64,000 nucleotides of DNA, from positions 3,224,001-3,288,000 of the forward strand of contig CBDEHK010000001.1 of assembly GCA_965238305.1 (NCBI GenBank), read 5' to 3'. Origin of the DNA: CBDCGJ01 sp965238305 (lineage in GTDB: Bacteria > Pseudomonadota > Alphaproteobacteria > GCA-2731375). The notes beneath the pieces are model-generated. The model made no database searches and was not told where the DNA came from. It worked only from the letters and a program-made list of their open reading frames with translations. Position 1 is the first letter of the stretch; the number at the start of each line of letters is the position of its first letter. The translations under genes and the position numbers were made by a program. Below are positions 53,901 to 60,823 of the stretch, in pieces.

Positions 53901-55094
53901 CAAGCCCTTAAAAAGTGCCTCCGCCGTGTCTTTGGTCGGCGGCTCGCCTGGACGCATGACCCGATATATATCGATCAATGCTTGTTCATGACTGCCACTT
54001 TTGTCAACTGCGAGAGTATTGCGAATATAAGCACCGACAGTAACATGATCGATATCCAGTGTCGGAACCTTGGTGATTCCGCCTTCGCGCAATTCCGCAA
54101 TCAATTCTTCTGTCAGCGCATCGCCGGCTTCACCCAGTACCAAGCCGGATTTTTCGTCGATAATGTCAACCGCGAGATAGCGATGTAACATATCGTCGTC
54201 ACTGACCAACAATTCCTTGACGCCGTCCTCGCTCAGTTTGCGTGCCAGGCGAGGTGTGATTTTGGTTCCAGCGCTGACAATTGCCTTGCCGGATTTTGCA
54301 TCGATCAAATCGTTAGACGCATTGAGGCCACGCATACGGTCGGGATTGAATGGTACACGCCAGCCTTTTTTTCGCTTGTCGAAAGTGTAAGTCACGGTGC
54401 GATAGAAGACGTCCAGAATTTCTTCCGCCGTCAGACCCAAGGCGTAAAGCAGCGTCGTGACCGGCAATTTCCGGCGACGGTCAATACGCACAAAGACGAT
54501 ATCCTTGGCGTCAAACTCGAAGTCGAGCCAGGAACCGCGATAAGGGATAATCCGTGCTGCGAACAGGAACTTACCGGATGAATGGGTCTTGCCCTTGTCG
54601 TGATCGAAGAACACCCCCGGTGAGCGATGCATTTGCGAGACAATCACCCGCTCGGTCCCATTGACGACAAAAGTACCGTTTTGGGTCATCAGGGGCATGT
54701 CGCCCATATAGACGTCCTGATCCTTGATATCGAGAACCGATTTTGCGCCGGTCTCCTCATCAACCTCAAAAACAAACAAACGCAAGGTTACTTTCAACGG
54801 TGCAGCATAAGTCATGCCGCGCTGTTGGCACTCTTCAACATCATATTTTGGTGCTTCGAGCTCGTATTTGACGTAATACAGTTCCGCCGATTCTGAAAAG
54901 TCTTTTATCGGAAAAACGGACTGAAAAACCCCATGCAGACCGGAATCGGTGCGGTCATCCGCTTCGATACCTGTTTGCAGAAATTGATCGTATGAAGTTT
55001 TTTGCACTTCGATCAGATTGGGCATCCTGGTAACTTCAGGAATTTGCCCAAACTGCCTGCGGATACGTTTACGACCAGTGAACGACAGCGTCAT
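50994..55094 (-). CDS. rpoB: RNA polymerase beta subunit
   Basis: A 1366-residue subunit. The rifampicin region reads [20 protein letters not shown] and [20 protein letters not shown] with wild-type residues at the usual resistance positions; [20 protein letters not shown] and [20 protein letters not shown] mark the core and the flap/switch regions. It lies about 250 bases after rplL; the spacer holds two hairpins described separately. Confidence 0.98.
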   Translation of the reverse strand: [1366 protein letters not shown]

Positions 55095-55166
55095 GTTTGT
55101 TTCCTCGTTCTAGCGCTCAAGTTAATTCGTCTCTTGTGAGTCCTCGACATTCTAGAAACGCCGAAT

Positions 55167-55195
55167 GGACAAGGCTCGCGCGCCGCGGCTTGTCC
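55167..55195 (-). promoter_or_regulatory. GC-rich hairpin in the rpoB leader
   Basis: GGACAAG (55167-55173) and CTTGTCC (55189-55195) pair perfectly around a very GC-rich centre containing CGCG repeats that can pair further. It lies 72 bases before the rpoB start in an otherwise AT-rich leader. It could be an attenuator or RNA-processing structure; its role is inferred only from position. Confidence 0.45.
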
Positions 55196-55295
55196 TGAAC
55201 CCGATAAAATTTCAATTCAAAATTCACAAACAAATAATTGTAATTACAGACATTTAGAATTTTTCACTCAAAATACACATCGCAAATTTTTGATG

Positions 55296-55327
55296 TTGTG
55301 GGCGAGTGCATTGGCACCCGCCCACAA
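55296..55327 (-). terminator. Hairpin after rplL (attenuator or processing site)
   Basis: TTGTGGGCG (55296-55304) pairs with CGCCCACAA (55319-55327), and after one mismatch GTGC/GCAC continues to a 4-base loop, giving a 13-bp stem 14 bases past the rplL stop. No T-run follows on the reverse strand. In E. coli the rplL-rpoB gap holds a partial terminator and an RNase III site, and this structure could play either part. Confidence 0.6.
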
Positions 55328-55341
55328 TAACCAACGTCGAG

Positions 55342-55722
55342 TTATTTAATTTCGACAGTGGCGCCGGCACTTTCGAGCTGCTCTTTAATCTTCTCAGCTT
55401 CGTCTTTGGCGACACCTTCTTTAATTTCCTTCGGCGCACTTTCGACCAGGTCTTTGGCTTCTTTCAGACCAAGACCGGTGATTGCACGAACTTCTTTGAT
55501 GACATTGATTTTCTTCTCACCAAATGAAGCCAGAACGACGTCAAATTCGACCTTCTCCTCGGCTTCGGCGGCATCGCCCCCACCAGCACCAGCAACAGCT
55601 GCAATAGCCACCGGCGCGGCGGCGGATACGCCCCACTTTTCTTCTAACATTGTTGCCAGTTCAGCCGCTTCGATAACGGTCAAGCTGGACAGGTCTTCAG
55701 CAATTTTCTCTAGATCAGCCAT
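55342..55722 (-). CDS. rplL: 50S ribosomal protein L7/L12
   Basis: A 126-residue stalk protein present in several copies and contacting GTPase factors. The N-terminal dimer domain (MADLEKIAEDLSSLTVIEAA), an Ala/Gly-rich hinge and the globular C-terminal domain (KKINVIKEVRAITGLGLKEA, KDLVESAPKEIKEGVAKDEA) are standard. It follows rplJ by 40 bases. Confidence 0.98.
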   Translation of the reverse strand: MADLEKIAEDLSSLTVIEAAELATMLEEKWGVSAAAPVAIAAVAGAGGGDAAEAEEKVEFDVVLASFGEKKINVIKEVRAITGLGLKEAKDLVESAPKEIKEGVAKDEAEKIKEQLESAGATVEIK

Positions 55723-55762
55723 TTTAAGCTCCTATTTCAAACCCTAGGCAACGATTACGGGA

Positions 55763-56281
55763 CTAAGCCGCTTCTTCTTTGGAACCATATGCGGAAAACA
55801 CCCGCGCCAATTGGGCAGCCGGTGCCTGCACCACACCAGCAACTTTTGTTGCCGGCGCCTGCAGAAGGCCGACCATTTTACCGCGCAACTCATCGAGCGA
55901 CGGTAATTTGGCAAGAGCTTCCACGCCACTTGCATCAAGAACCGTGTCACCCATCGCACCGCCAAGAACAACTAACTTGTCGTTCTTTTTGGCAAAATTG
56001 ACGGCAACTTTCGCCGCACTAACAGGATCATCGGCAAATGCGATGGCTGTCGGTCCGGTGAACAGTTCTTCCAAGGGGCCATACGGAGTTCCATCAAGAG
56101 CTAGCTTCGTCAGCCGGTTCTTCGTGACCCGGAAAGTCGCACCCGCGCTCCTCATCTGCCTGCGAAGATCGGTGATCTCAGCAACATTGAGGCCGCTATA
56201 GTGTGTAACGACTACACTAGCGGTATCGTTAAATACCTCGTGCAGTTCGGCTACGACTTCACGCTTTTGCGTACGGTCCAC
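55763..56281 (-). CDS. rplJ: 50S ribosomal protein L10
   Basis: A 172-residue stalk base protein binding 23S helices 42-44. MDRTQKREVVAELHEVFNDT, VVTHYSGLNVAEITDLRRQM and FRVTKNRLTKLALDGTPYGP are typical, and the C-terminal helix binds L7/L12 dimers. It is preceded by a 341-base leader expected to carry the L10-L12 autoregulatory structure. Confidence 0.98.
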   Translation of the reverse strand: MDRTQKREVVAELHEVFNDTASVVVTHYSGLNVAEITDLRRQMRSAGATFRVTKNRLTKLALDGTPYGPLEELFTGPTAIAFADDPVSAAKVAVNFAKKNDKLVVLGGAMGDTVLDASGVEALAKLPSLDELRGKMVGLLQAPATKVAGVVQAPAAQLARVFSAYGSKEEAA

Positions 56282-56622
56282 TTTACTGCCTCCGTAGATT
56301 GATCAATCGGTCAACTCAAGACACTACCGATCGATCGGTTCAAGTTACGATCAAGGACCACATGATCCTTGATCAGGTGACCCTGCCCCGGGTTCGTTCG
56401 AAGCAATCGCGATAGCTGGTTAACAAATAACAAGCTTCTCGACCGTTTCGGCCTACGCCGTCTATACAGGTGGGAACTCCCTTAGACCGCCACGATGCTT
56501 ACGCGCCGCTTTGGTGCCTGCAGTCTCGGACAGGTTGGAAAACCTCTGCTCGCCGAACCGAATTCGGTCTGCCTCGATTTCCCGATCTCATTCCCAGCCA
56601 GCAAGCCGGGAACGAAACTGGA
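56282..56622 (-). promoter_or_regulatory. rplJ leader (candidate L10 autoregulatory RNA)
   Basis: This 341-base gene-free stretch between rplA and rplJ holds no credible ORF on the reverse strand. Read in that direction it contains CCTGTCCGAGACTGCAGG (56534-56517), where CCTG pairs with CAGG around a GA-containing loop as in L10-binding leaders, and a later 9-bp hairpin (GATCAAGGA/TCCTTGATC, 56349-56357 and 56366-56374). Position and motif fit autoregulation of rplJL by the L10-L12 complex. A separate promoter is likely here, but I cannot place it. Confidence 0.6.
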
Positions 56623-57324
56623 TTACGTTTGCGAGCTCAATGTTGCCGGGTCGATTTTGACGCCGGGTCCCATAGTTGAGCTCAGTGAAATACCTTTGAC
56701 ATAGGTACCTTTGGCGCCGCTCGGTTTCGCTTTCAACACGGCGGATATGAAACTCGACACATTGGCGGCAAGATCGGTTTGACCGAAACTAGCTTTGCCA
56801 ACACCGGCATGAATGATCCCGGCTTTTTCGGCCCGGAATTCCACGGCACCGCCCTTTTGCGATTTAACCGCCGCCGCGACATCCTGGGTGACAGTCCCAA
56901 GTTTCGGGTTCGGCATCAGACCGCGCGGGCCCAGCACTTTACCCAACCGGCCAACCACCGCCATCATGTCCGGTGTGGCGATGCAACGATCAAAGTTCAT
57001 CTCACCTTTCTGGATCGCTTCCGCCAAATCCTCGGCGCCAACGATATCGGCGCCGGCTTCTTTGGCTTCATCGGCTTTGGCATCGCGCGCAAATACAGCA
57101 ACACGAACATTTTTACCGGTGCCACTCGGCAGTTGAACGGTACCACGTACCTGTTGGTCGGCATGACGCACGTCAATATTCAGACGCATGGAGATTTCAA
57201 CGGTTTCATCAAACTTGGCTTTCGCCCGTTCCTTGACCATTTTTACCGCATCGTCAACAACATGCATCGCCTCGGGATCAAGACCGTCAATCGCAGCGGC
57301 CATTCTTTTACCTTGTTTCGCCAT
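56623..57324 (-). CDS. rplA: 50S ribosomal protein L1
   Basis: A 233-residue L1-stalk protein that helps release E-site tRNA and, in many bacteria, represses rplKA by binding their mRNA. MAKQGKRMAAAIDGLDPEAM, LGKVLGPRGLMPNPKLGTVT and KGTYVKGISLSSTMGPGVKI are diagnostic. It starts 4 bases after rplK. Confidence 0.98.
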   Translation of the reverse strand: MAKQGKRMAAAIDGLDPEAMHVVDDAVKMVKERAKAKFDETVEISMRLNIDVRHADQQVRGTVQLPSGTGKNVRVAVFARDAKADEAKEAGADIVGAEDLAEAIQKGEMNFDRCIATPDMMAVVGRLGKVLGPRGLMPNPKLGTVTQDVAAAVKSQKGGAVEFRAEKAGIIHAGVGKASFGQTDLAANVSSFISAVLKAKPSGAKGTYVKGISLSSTMGPGVKIDPATLSSQT

Positions 57325-57328
57325 CTGC

Positions 57329-57757
57329 TTATCCTTCCACCGCTATGCCCATGGACCGTGCAGAGCCGGCAATCATTTGCGCGCCGGCATCAAGGTCGTT
57401 GGCATTGAGGTCTTCCATTTTCAGTTCCGCAATATCCCGGCATTGCGCCAGGGTAATCGTGCCGGCACTTTCCCGGCCCGGTGCCTCCGACCCTTTCGAA
57501 AGGTTCAAGGCTTTGCGAATGAAATAGGAGGCCGGTGGTGTTTTCGTGACAAACGTAAAACTCTTGTCGGCAAACACCGTGATTGAAACCGGAATTGGCA
57601 TACCCGGTTCTTTCTCTTGCGTAGCAGCGTTGAAAGCCTTGCAAAATTCCATAATATTCACGCCGCGCTGACCTAATGCCGGACCCACTGGTGGGGACGG
57701 GTTGGCTTGGCCGGCCGGGATGTGCAGCTTGATATAGCCGTCAATCTTTTTTGCCAT
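57329..57757 (-). CDS. rplK: 50S ribosomal protein L11
   Basis: A 142-residue L11 of the GTPase-associated centre, needed for RelA activation and the site of thiostrepton action. IKLHIPAGQANPSPPVGPAL, GQRGVNIMEFCKAFNAATQE and the C-terminal domain with RSMGIAVEG are standard. AGGGAAG lies just ahead of its ATG and overlaps the stop of a possible small upstream ORF. Confidence 0.98.
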   Translation of the reverse strand: MAKKIDGYIKLHIPAGQANPSPPVGPALGQRGVNIMEFCKAFNAATQEKEPGMPIPVSITVFADKSFTFVTKTPPASYFIRKALNLSKGSEAPGRESAGTITLAQCRDIAELKMEDLNANDLDAGAQMIAGSARSMGIAVEG

Positions 57758-57891
57758 TTATCTTCCCTAACTCAAAGTTTGACGGAACAGTTCCCGCCGG
57801 GTTTCAGGGTGGCGTGGTGCGATCATGGCTTGACCTCCCACACCTTAATTTGACGTCAGGAGTTTAATCCAACCGACGTCGATACTCAGAT
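57758..57891 (-). promoter_or_regulatory. rplK-rplA leader (candidate L1-binding element)
   Basis: In the 134-base nusG-rplK spacer the reverse strand reads GGTGTGGGAGGTCAAGCC, and GGTGTGG (57844-57838) can pair with CCACGCC (57817-57811), closing an asymmetric loop. L1 represses rplKA in many bacteria through a stem with an asymmetric loop mimicking its 23S site. The position fits, but I could not match the loop to a specific consensus. Confidence 0.4.
57767..57826 (-). CDS. Possible 19-residue leader ORF upstream of rplK
   Basis: An ATG at 57826 has GGGAGG 7 bases ahead (57839-57834) and opens MIAPRHPETRRELFRQTLS, then stops with TAG at 57767-57769. The stop overlaps the rplK Shine-Dalgarno sequence, leaving 9 bases to the rplK ATG, a layout that would allow coupling. 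It has no recognised homologue. The purine run may instead be part of an L1-binding RNA, so coding status is doubtful. Confidence 0.2.
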   Translation of the reverse strand: MIAPRHPETRRELFRQTLS

Positions 57892-58419
57892 TTACAATTT
57901 CTCAACTTGCCCGTATTCCAACTCAACCGGCGTTGCCCGGCCAAAGATCGAGACTGCAACCTTCAAACGCGCCCGCTCTTCATCAACTTCCTCGACCAAA
58001 CCGTTGAAGCTGTTGAACGGACCATCGCAAACCTTAACCTGTTCGCCGACTTCGAATGTGATCGACGGTTTCGGCCGATCGACACCTTCTTGTACCTGCC
58101 GCATGATCCGGTCGGCTTCGCGTTGGGTAATCGGCGACGGTCTGCCGCCGGTACCCAAAAACCCAGCCACTTTCGGAGTATTTTTGATCATGTGATAAGC
58201 CTCGTCGGAGAGGTCCATCTTGACCAGGACATAACCCGGAAAGAACTTGCGTTCGCTGTTGATCTTTTGCCCGCGGCGCATTTGCACGACTTCTTCCGTC
58301 GGCACCAAGACTTCTTCGACCTCGTCAAGGCCACTTAGTTCCGCCTGTTCCTTGATCGATTGCGAGACTTTTTTCTCGAAACCAGAATAAGCGTGGACGA
58401 TGTACCACTTAGCGCTCAC
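57892..58419 (-). CDS. nusG: Transcription termination/antitermination protein NusG
   Basis: A 175-residue NusG linking RNA polymerase to Rho or to ribosomal S10. The NGN domain reads MSAKWYIVHAYSGFEKKVSQ and FPGYVLVKMDLSDEAYHMIK; the C-terminal KOW domain is FEVGEQVKVCDGPFNSFNGL. It follows secE by 3 bases. Confidence 0.98.
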   Translation of the reverse strand: MSAKWYIVHAYSGFEKKVSQSIKEQAELSGLDEVEEVLVPTEEVVQMRRGQKINSERKFFPGYVLVKMDLSDEAYHMIKNTPKVAGFLGTGGRPSPITQREADRIMRQVQEGVDRPKPSITFEVGEQVKVCDGPFNSFNGLVEEVDEERARLKVAVSIFGRATPVELEYGQVEKL

Positions 58420-58422
58420 GCC

Positions 58423-58620
58423 TTAACTCCCAAACTGCAAGATTTCGCCGATACCCCAACCAATAACCTGGTCGACCAGCAGAAAAAAGATGGCGGCCAT
58501 CGTCGACAAGACGAAAACCATGGCGGTTGCGACGCCAGTTTCTTTTCGCGTCGGCCAAGTTACCTTCGCGGTTTCCTGCCTAACTTGTCTTACAAAATCA
58601 GCTGGTGAAGTTTTCGCCAT
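58423..58620 (-). CDS. secE: Preprotein translocase subunit SecE
   Basis: A 65-residue single-span SecE: an amphipathic helix with FVRQVRQETAKVTWPTRKET, then one membrane helix (VATAMVFVLSTMAAIFFLLV). This is the short form usual outside gammaproteobacteria. It clamps SecY in the translocon. It lies between tRNA-Trp and nusG. Confidence 0.97.
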   Translation of the reverse strand: MAKTSPADFVRQVRQETAKVTWPTRKETGVATAMVFVLSTMAAIFFLLVDQVIGWGIGEILQFGS

Positions 58621-58724
58621 TTACCCAATGCTTTCAGCGTTTGTTCAAATTTCGATCCGAACCATTTCGGATTTAGTGCGATATTCAATTCGTGTTCATT
58701 CTGGTCGTGTTCGTTCTGGTTTCG

Positions 58725-58800
58725 TGGCAGGAGCGGAGGGACTCGAACCCACAGCCCCCGGTTTTGGAGACCGGTGCTCTACCAATTGAGCTACACTCCT
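58725..58800 (-). tRNA. tRNA-Trp (CCA), 3' CCA encoded
   Basis: Read on the reverse strand from 58800: acceptor AGGAGTG with CGCTCCT, D arm TAGCTCAATTGGTAGAGCA, anticodon stem CCGGT/ACCGG around loop CTCCAAA (anticodon CCA), and T loop GGTTCGAGTCC. Discriminator G and encoded CCA at 58725-58727. It lies between tufB and secE, a common alphaproteobacterial position. Confidence 0.97.
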
Positions 58801-58894
58801 ATGTGCCATGAAATGGCTGGTTTTAGTCGAATTTTCAACGCCAACCCGCCTTTATCTTCCTTTGAATTTCCCGTCGAACCCGACGCGAACATTT

Positions 58895-60087
58895 CTTACT
58901 CAGTGATTGAAGCGACGACGCCGGCGCCGACGGTGCGGCCGCCTTCGCGGATCGCAAAGCGCAATCCTTCATCCATCGCAATCGGTGCAATCAGCTCGAC
59001 ATCCATCGAGATATTGTCCCCCGGCATCACCATCTCGGTGCCATCCGGCAGGGCCACAACACCCGTCACGTCCGTCGTCCGGAAATAGAATTGCGGCCGA
59101 TAATTGGTGAAGAACGGCGTGTGACGGCCACCCTCTTCCTTGGTCAAGATGTAAGCTTCCGCCTTGAACTTGGTATGTGGCGTGATCGAACCCGGATGGG
59201 CCAAGACCTGGCCGCGCTCAACATCCTCACGGCCAACACCACGCAGCAGAACGCCGATATTGTCGCCCGCCTCACCTTGATCCAAAAGCTTGCGGAACAT
59301 CTCAACACCGGTACACGTGGTCTTCGAGGTTTCCTTGATGCCGATGATCTCAATCTCTTCGCCAACCTTCACAATGCCGCGCTCAACCCGGCCCGTGACC
59401 ACCGTGCCACGACCCGAAATCGAGAACACATCCTCAATCGGCATCAGGAACGGCATGTCCTTCGGACGCTCCGGCTGCGGGATATATTCATCCACCGCCG
59501 CCATCAGCTCCAGAATAGAATTCTTACCCAAAGCTTCGTCGCCGCCTTCCAGCCCGGCCAGGGCCGAACCTTTCACAACTGGAATGTCGTCGCCCGGAAA
59601 CTCATAAATCGACAGCAACTCGCGAACTTCCAGCTCAACCAGCTCCAACAATTCCTCATCGTCGACCATGTCGCACTTGTTCATATACACAACCAATGCC
59701 GGCACCCCGACCTGACGTGCCAACAAAATGTGCTCGCGGGTTTGTGGCATCGGGCCGTCAGCCGCCGAAACCACCAAAATCGCCCCATCCATCTGGGCCG
59801 CCCCGGTGATCATGTTCTTCACATAATCCGCGTGACCCGGGCAATCGACATGGGCGTAGTGACGGTTCTCTGTCTCATACTCAACATGCGCCGTCGAAAT
59901 CGTGATCCCACGCGCCTTCTCTTCCGGCGCCTTGTCAATCTCGTCGTAAGCCGAAAACTCAGCCCCGCCACTTTCCGCCAAAACCTTCGTGATCGCTGCC
60001 GTCAACGTCGTCTTGCCATGATCAACGTGACCAATCGTCCCAACATTGCAATGCGGCTTCGTCCGCTCAAACTTCTCTTTCGCCATC
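58895..60087 (-). repeat. tuf repeat, copy B
   Basis: This is the second copy of the 1193-base segment at 41996-43188, in the same orientation, about 16.9 kb away. Similarity ends one base outside the start codon and one base outside the stop codon. Recombination between the direct copies would delete secE through fusA, which is lethal, so they are presumably kept identical by conversion. Confidence 0.9.
58896..60086 (-). CDS. tufB: Elongation factor Tu (copy B)
   Basis: A 396-residue EF-Tu with the same protein sequence as the str copy: GHVDHGKTTL, DCPGHADY and NKCD motifs, domains II and III complete. It lies in the tRNA-Tyr, tRNA-Gly, tufB, tRNA-Trp, secE series and is probably transcribed with the upstream tRNAs. 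Its leader differs completely from that of tufA, so the two copies can be regulated separately. Confidence 0.99.
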   Translation of the reverse strand: MAKEKFERTKPHCNVGTIGHVDHGKTTLTAAITKVLAESGGAEFSAYDEIDKAPEEKARGITISTAHVEYETENRHYAHVDCPGHADYVKNMITGAAQMDGAILVVSAADGPMPQTREHILLARQVGVPALVVYMNKCDMVDDEELLELVELEVRELLSIYEFPGDDIPVVKGSALAGLEGGDEALGKNSILELMAAVDEYIPQPERPKDMPFLMPIEDVFSISGRGTVVTGRVERGIVKVGEEIEIIGIKETSKTTCTGVEMFRKLLDQGEAGDNIGVLLRGVGREDVERGQVLAHPGSITPHTKFKAEAYILTKEEGGRHTPFFTNYRPQFYFRTTDVTGVVALPDGTEMVMPGDNISMDVELIAPIAMDEGLRFAIREGGRTVGAGVVASITE

Positions 60088-60221
60088 TTATCTTTTCCCT
60101 ACGACGCTAACCATGGTTCCAGGCTGATTCGCATTTGAATTATGCGATCAACCCATTCGGTTCAAATTTCACACCGGTCTTTCACCGATCCACCGAGAAA
60201 TCTCGGTCGTAACTCTACGGC

Positions 60222-60295
60222 TGGAGCGGGTGATGGGAATCGAACCCACACCACCAGCTTGGAAGGCTGGGGCTCTACCTTTGAGCTACACCCGC
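60222..60295 (-). tRNA. tRNA-Gly (TCC), 3' CCA encoded
   Basis: On the reverse strand from 60295: acceptor GCGGGTG with CACCCGC, D arm TAGCTCAAAGGTAGAGC, anticodon stem CCAGC/GCTGG with loop CTTCCAA (anticodon TCC, reading GGA/GGG), T loop GGTTCGATTCC. Discriminator T, CCA at 60222-60224. It lies 135 bases ahead of tufB. Confidence 0.97.
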
Positions 60296-60433
60296 AAGCC
60301 AAATATACTGTTACTAAACACTATCTAAGCTAATGATTTTGTTAAACAAACTTGATCCTCTATCAGCTTTCTTGTGTTGTCGTTAGCAACCCTGCACTTC
60401 GTCTCCAAAAACCCACAACATGACAAATTCAAA

Positions 60434-60518
60434 TGGTGGAGGAGGTTGGATTCGAACCAACGTAGGCATAGCCAACGGGTTTACAGCCCGTCCCCTTTAG
60501 CCACTCGGGCACTCCTCC
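60434..60518 (-). tRNA. tRNA-Tyr (GTA), 3' CCA encoded
   Basis: On the reverse strand from 60518: acceptor GGAGGAG with CTCCTCC, anticodon stem ACGGG/CCCGT with loop CTGTAAA (anticodon GTA), a long class II variable arm (TGGCTATGCCTAC) and T loop GGTTCGAATCC. Discriminator A, CCA at 60434-60436. First transcribed gene of the tRNA-tuf-secE series. Confidence 0.97.
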
Positions 60519-60548
60519 AATTTTGCTGAGTTTGCCGCCGCACGCGCG

Positions 60549-60577
60549 CTCTTACGAACTTCCCTTCTATTTGTCAA
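60549..60577 (-). promoter_or_regulatory. Promoter for the tRNA-Tyr-Gly-tufB unit
   Basis: On the reverse strand TTGACA (60577-60572) lies 17 bases before TAAGAG (60554-60549), followed by the GC-rich discriminator CGCGCGTG (60548-60541). A perfect -35, correct spacing and a GC discriminator fit a stringently controlled stable-RNA promoter, though the -10 match is weak. The rest of the 305-base gap up to rlmB shows no gene or other clear signal. Confidence 0.6.
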
Positions 60578-60823
60578 ACGGAAATATGAAATCGGCACCT
60601 AAAGACTTATTCCCGCAGACTTATTCCGAATTTTCTTGAGTCGCTTCAAATTCCATAATAACCATCAACAAAATTATTGCCGAGCTTACGACTAAGGTTC
60701 AAAATAAACTGAATTAACACAAATGATCTTAGGGCCCAACGTAAACAGCACCGTCCGACCAGAAGTATTTTCCCGTCGAGCGATGCAATTTGATGAATTA
60801 TGTAACGGAATATATGCCGGGTG

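Noticed and set aside
57767..57826. The 19-codon ORF before rplK as a confirmed gene
   Set aside because: The signals are good, but the same bases can form a regulatory stem, so it is listed only as a low-confidence candidate.
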